From contig JAAZBI010000018.1 in NCBI GenBank assembly GCA_012513875.1, forward strand, positions 1 to 7,288: DNA of 7,288 nt, read 5' to 3'. The number at the start of each line of letters is the position of its first letter. Within the stretch, counting starts at the first letter, position 1. Of the stretch, positions 5,410 to 7,288 are shown one piece after another. Below the pieces are notes generated by a model. The model did no database searches. It saw only the letters and a program-made list of their open reading frames with translations, and had not been told where the DNA came from. Origin of the DNA: Mollicutes bacterium. Its GTDB lineage: Bacteria > Bacillota_I > Bacilli_A > RF39 > UBA660. A program made the position numbers and the translations under genes.

Positions 5410-6930
5410 TTATTCCACACAATTTGGATTACTATTTAATTCATTATTATAATTATTAATTCTATTAGTTACTATTTGAGTATCATATCCATATAAATAT
5501 AGCAATTCCCAAACATCATGATATGATAAACCAACTTCTGAATTCATACCATTACTTTCTTGATATTCTTTAATAGTTTGTCTTTCCAAATCATTGTAAC
5601 TTTTTATATAATTTGGTGTAAAAACTAATCCTTGATCAATATATGTTGGGACTAATTCGTTAACAAAAGACTCTTTACAAGTTTCGACTTTCATAGCATC
5701 TTTTCTAAAAAATGATAACTCTTTGCCCACTGAATAAGAACTATGATATTGATTGATATAATCTATGATTGAAGTAGTTACATCAACGCTTGAATCAGGA
5801 CTACCTTCTTCATGAGGAAAAGTATATAATCCTGTTGCTGTTAATTGATTATTAGTTGTTATATATTTTTTCATTGTTGCATAGTACATAATTGATATTC
5901 TGTCACTATTTTTTAATATCTCTTCAAGCATATTTTTTTCATCATCTTGTTCATCATAATAAGTAAATTTACCAACTTCTTGTGTAACATCAAATTCTAC
6001 TTTTAAATTTCTTGCTCTTGCTGCAATTAAAGCTTTCTTAGCAAAATTAATATATGCCAATCTTCTAGCTCCTCTTTTTGCTGTTTCACTTTGTCCATTT
6101 ATCCATAACCCTAACCCAAAATCAGTAGAGCCTTGTCCATAAAATTCTATATCATAATGTAATCCTTCAATTTTGGCAATAATGCCTTGACTAATCATCT
6201 CATTATTAAAAGCATTAACCTCATCCATAGGATTAGTAATACTAATTGTTTCTTTTTCAGGAAGTATTGAAGTTGGATCACCCAACAAATAATATACTTT
6301 AATGTTTTTTAAATTAGCATAAATAATAAAATCTTTATAAACATTTAATATTTGACCAGGTTCCATTGTTAAATAAATTGTATTAATGCCGATCTCATTT
6401 AACTTATCTAATACACTTTCTCTATAACTTTTTTCTGTAATATATTGCATTTCATAATTTAAATTGTAATTTGCCCAAAACCAAACAGATCTAATACTAT
6501 TATCATAAAAATAACATGTGTTTTCATTTAAGTTTTCATCAAATACAATTTTATTACTATCATAATTCTTATAAGCGCATTTATTTAATTTTTCAGACCA
6601 AAAAGCTAAACCTATTTTTTGATCTTTAGCAACAACTATACTGCCACTATCTGGAATTGTTCCAGTAAAGTCTAAAAAAGCTTCTTCATAATCTGAAATT
6701 TGTTGATTATTTTCAAAAGTAAATAAATAGTCTTTATTACCATTACTTGTTAATTGCTTTTCAGCAGAAAAAATCCTAGCAGAACTCATTATAAAATAAG
6801 AATTATCTAAAAAAGCTTTTTCTTCTGTGCCATTTATAATGTTTGTAACTATTGGAACGGATATAATTAAAACAATAGCTAACACTATTATAACCGCCAG
6901 TAATTCAATTAAAGTAAATCCTTTTTTCAT
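5410..6930 (-). CDS. Pilin-like (class III signal) protein fused to a GH18-like TIM-barrel domain
   Basis: The protein has 506 residues. The N-terminus MKKGFTLIELLAVIIVLAIV is a textbook prepilin signal: cleavage after G4, F5 as +1, E9 as the +5 glutamate, and a hydrophobic helix to about 30. A small pilin-type region follows to about 142, with C118 and C139 as a possible disulfide. From about 147 the sequence alternates strands and helices as in a TIM barrel: SVWFWANY (148-155), TIYLTME (184-190), KVYYLLGD (211-218), EGLHYDIEFYG (255-265), KVEFDVT (310-316), RISIMYYATM (344-353) and VGLSYHDVWELL (466-477). The 255-265 strand aligns with the GH18 DxxDxDxE motif as E-x-x-H-x-D-x-E (D260, E262), and IMYY resembles the GH18 MxYD strand. 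A surface-displayed or pilus-tip glycan-binding or glycan-cleaving protein is inferred. No pilus assembly gene is in the window. The start is backed by AAGGAG 7 nt upstream. The pilin signal is near certain; the GH18 link is moderate. Confidence 0.8.
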   Translation of the reverse strand: MKKGFTLIELLAVIIVLAIVLIISVPIVTNIINGTEEKAFLDNSYFIMSSARIFSAEKQLTSNGNKDYLFTFENNQQISDYEEAFLDFTGTIPDSGSIVVAKDQKIGLAFWSEKLNKCAYKNYDSNKIVFDENLNENTCYFYDNSIRSVWFWANYNLNYEMQYITEKSYRESVLDKLNEIGINTIYLTMEPGQILNVYKDFIIYANLKNIKVYYLLGDPTSILPEKETISITNPMDEVNAFNNEMISQGIIAKIEGLHYDIEFYGQGSTDFGLGLWINGQSETAKRGARRLAYINFAKKALIAARARNLKVEFDVTQEVGKFTYYDEQDDEKNMLEEILKNSDRISIMYYATMKKYITTNNQLTATGLYTFPHEEGSPDSSVDVTTSIIDYINQYHSSYSVGKELSFFRKDAMKVETCKESFVNELVPTYIDQGLVFTPNYIKSYNDLERQTIKEYQESNGMNSEVGLSYHDVWELLYLYGYDTQIVTNRINNYNNELNSNPNCVE

Positions 6931-6956
6931 AATTCTTCTCCTTATTGTATATAAAT

Positions 6957-6965
6957 ATTATATCA
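6957..6965 (-). promoter_or_regulatory. Extended -10 promoter of the pilin-like gene
   Basis: The minus strand reads TGATATAAT: TATAAT at 6962-6957 with TG at 6965-6964. No -35 of quality is seen 16-18 nt upstream. The start would be near 6950, giving a leader of about 20 nt that includes the AAGGAG ribosome binding site. The element matches that of the thioredoxin-like gene almost base for base. Confidence 0.6.
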
Positions 6966-7029
6966 TTTTCTAAAAAAGATTGCATGTTTTTAAAAAGTGT
7001 GTTATTATTCTCATAGTTTATTACTTATT

Positions 7030-7059
7030 TTGACGTTTCCTTTTTTGAAAATTTTAAAT
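7030..7059 (+). promoter_or_regulatory. Possible promoter of the zinc-ribbon gene
   Basis: TTGACG at 7030-7035 (5 of 6 matches to the -35) is followed after 17-18 nt by TTTAAA or TTAAAT (4 of 6 to the -10). The start would be near 7066, about 30 nt before the ATG. Together with the pilin-like gene's promoter this makes the 166-nt gap (6931-7096) a divergent promoter region; nothing else was recognised in it. Confidence 0.4.
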
Positions 7060-7096
7060 AACTAAATAAACAAGTCTAAAAGAAGGAGGAAACAAA

Positions 7097-7279
7097 ATGG
7101 AAGATAAAACTTTAACATGTAAAGACTGTGGAAAAGAATTCGTATTCACTAAAGGTGAACAAGAATTTTATGCAGAAAAAGGATTTACTAATGAACCAAC
7201 AAGATGTACAGAATGTAGAGCTGCTAATAAAGCTAAACGTAATAGTAATAGAAGTTTCGACAGACCTAGTAGATACTAA
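7097..7279 (+). CDS. Small zinc-ribbon protein
   Basis: The protein has 60 residues. Two CxxC pairs, C8-x-x-C11 and C37-x-x-C40, are separated by 25 residues containing FVFTKGEQEFYAEKGF. This is the pattern of the short 'probable zinc-ribbon' proteins common in Firmicutes (the zf-trcl type, from memory). The cysteines would bind one Zn(II). A basic, Ser/Asn/Arg-rich tail (about 41-60) could contact nucleic acid, but no function is established. The start is well supported: AGAAGGAGG ends 7 nt before the ATG. It is the only plus-strand gene and is divergent from the pilin-like gene. The window ends 9 nt after its stop, so its terminator is not visible. Confidence 0.85.
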   Translation: MEDKTLTCKDCGKEFVFTKGEQEFYAEKGFTNEPTRCTECRAANKAKRNSNRSFDRPSRY

Positions 7280-7288
7280 AACAAAAAA

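Noticed and set aside
6931..7096. Small RNA, riboswitch or repeat in the divergent gap.
   Set aside because: Only A/T-rich promoter-like sequence is seen; no stable GC-containing stem, tRNA-like fold or direct repeat.

Overview
The window is AT-rich (A/T-heavy third positions and very A/T-rich intergenic DNA) and carries strong AGGAGG-type ribosome binding sites. All complete genes end in TAA and Trp is written TGG where I checked. Together with the Firmicutes-type long ribosomal protein S12, this points to a low-GC Gram-positive of the Bacilli/Erysipelotrichia/RF39-like type. It could be an uncultured gut lineage, but that placement is inference. The genes read through with the standard code, so nothing supports Mycoplasma code 4.

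Layout: six of the seven genes lie on the minus strand, so they are read here from right to left. At the far right, a small zinc-ribbon protein (plus strand, 7097-7279) diverges from a 506-residue surface protein gene (5410-6930). That protein starts with a type IV pilin-like class III signal and continues into a TIM-barrel domain resembling glycoside hydrolase family 18. Next comes the classical str operon, rpsL - rpsG - fusA - tuf (5275 down to 1038). It has its own strong promoter at 5367-5396, a probable internal tuf promoter in the fusA-tuf gap, and an intrinsic terminator overlapping the tuf stop. Beyond the terminator, a short extended -10 promoter drives a two-gene unit. The first gene encodes a membrane-anchored protein with two thioredoxin-like CxxC lobes (232-963). 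The second encodes a probable bacterial PH-domain protein cut by the left edge (1-218).

How they fit: S12, S7, EF-G and EF-Tu are the core translation machinery and look intact, apart from an unusual Pro-to-Ile change in the decoding-centre loop of S12. The flanking genes are accessory or envelope functions: an exported redox protein with a PH-domain partner on one side, and a pilin-glycosidase chimera on the other. The usual neighbours of the str operon (rpoB/rpoC upstream, S10-operon genes downstream) are absent from the window. No mobile element, CRISPR array, tRNA or rRNA was seen. The most unusual object is the pilin-TIM-barrel fusion.
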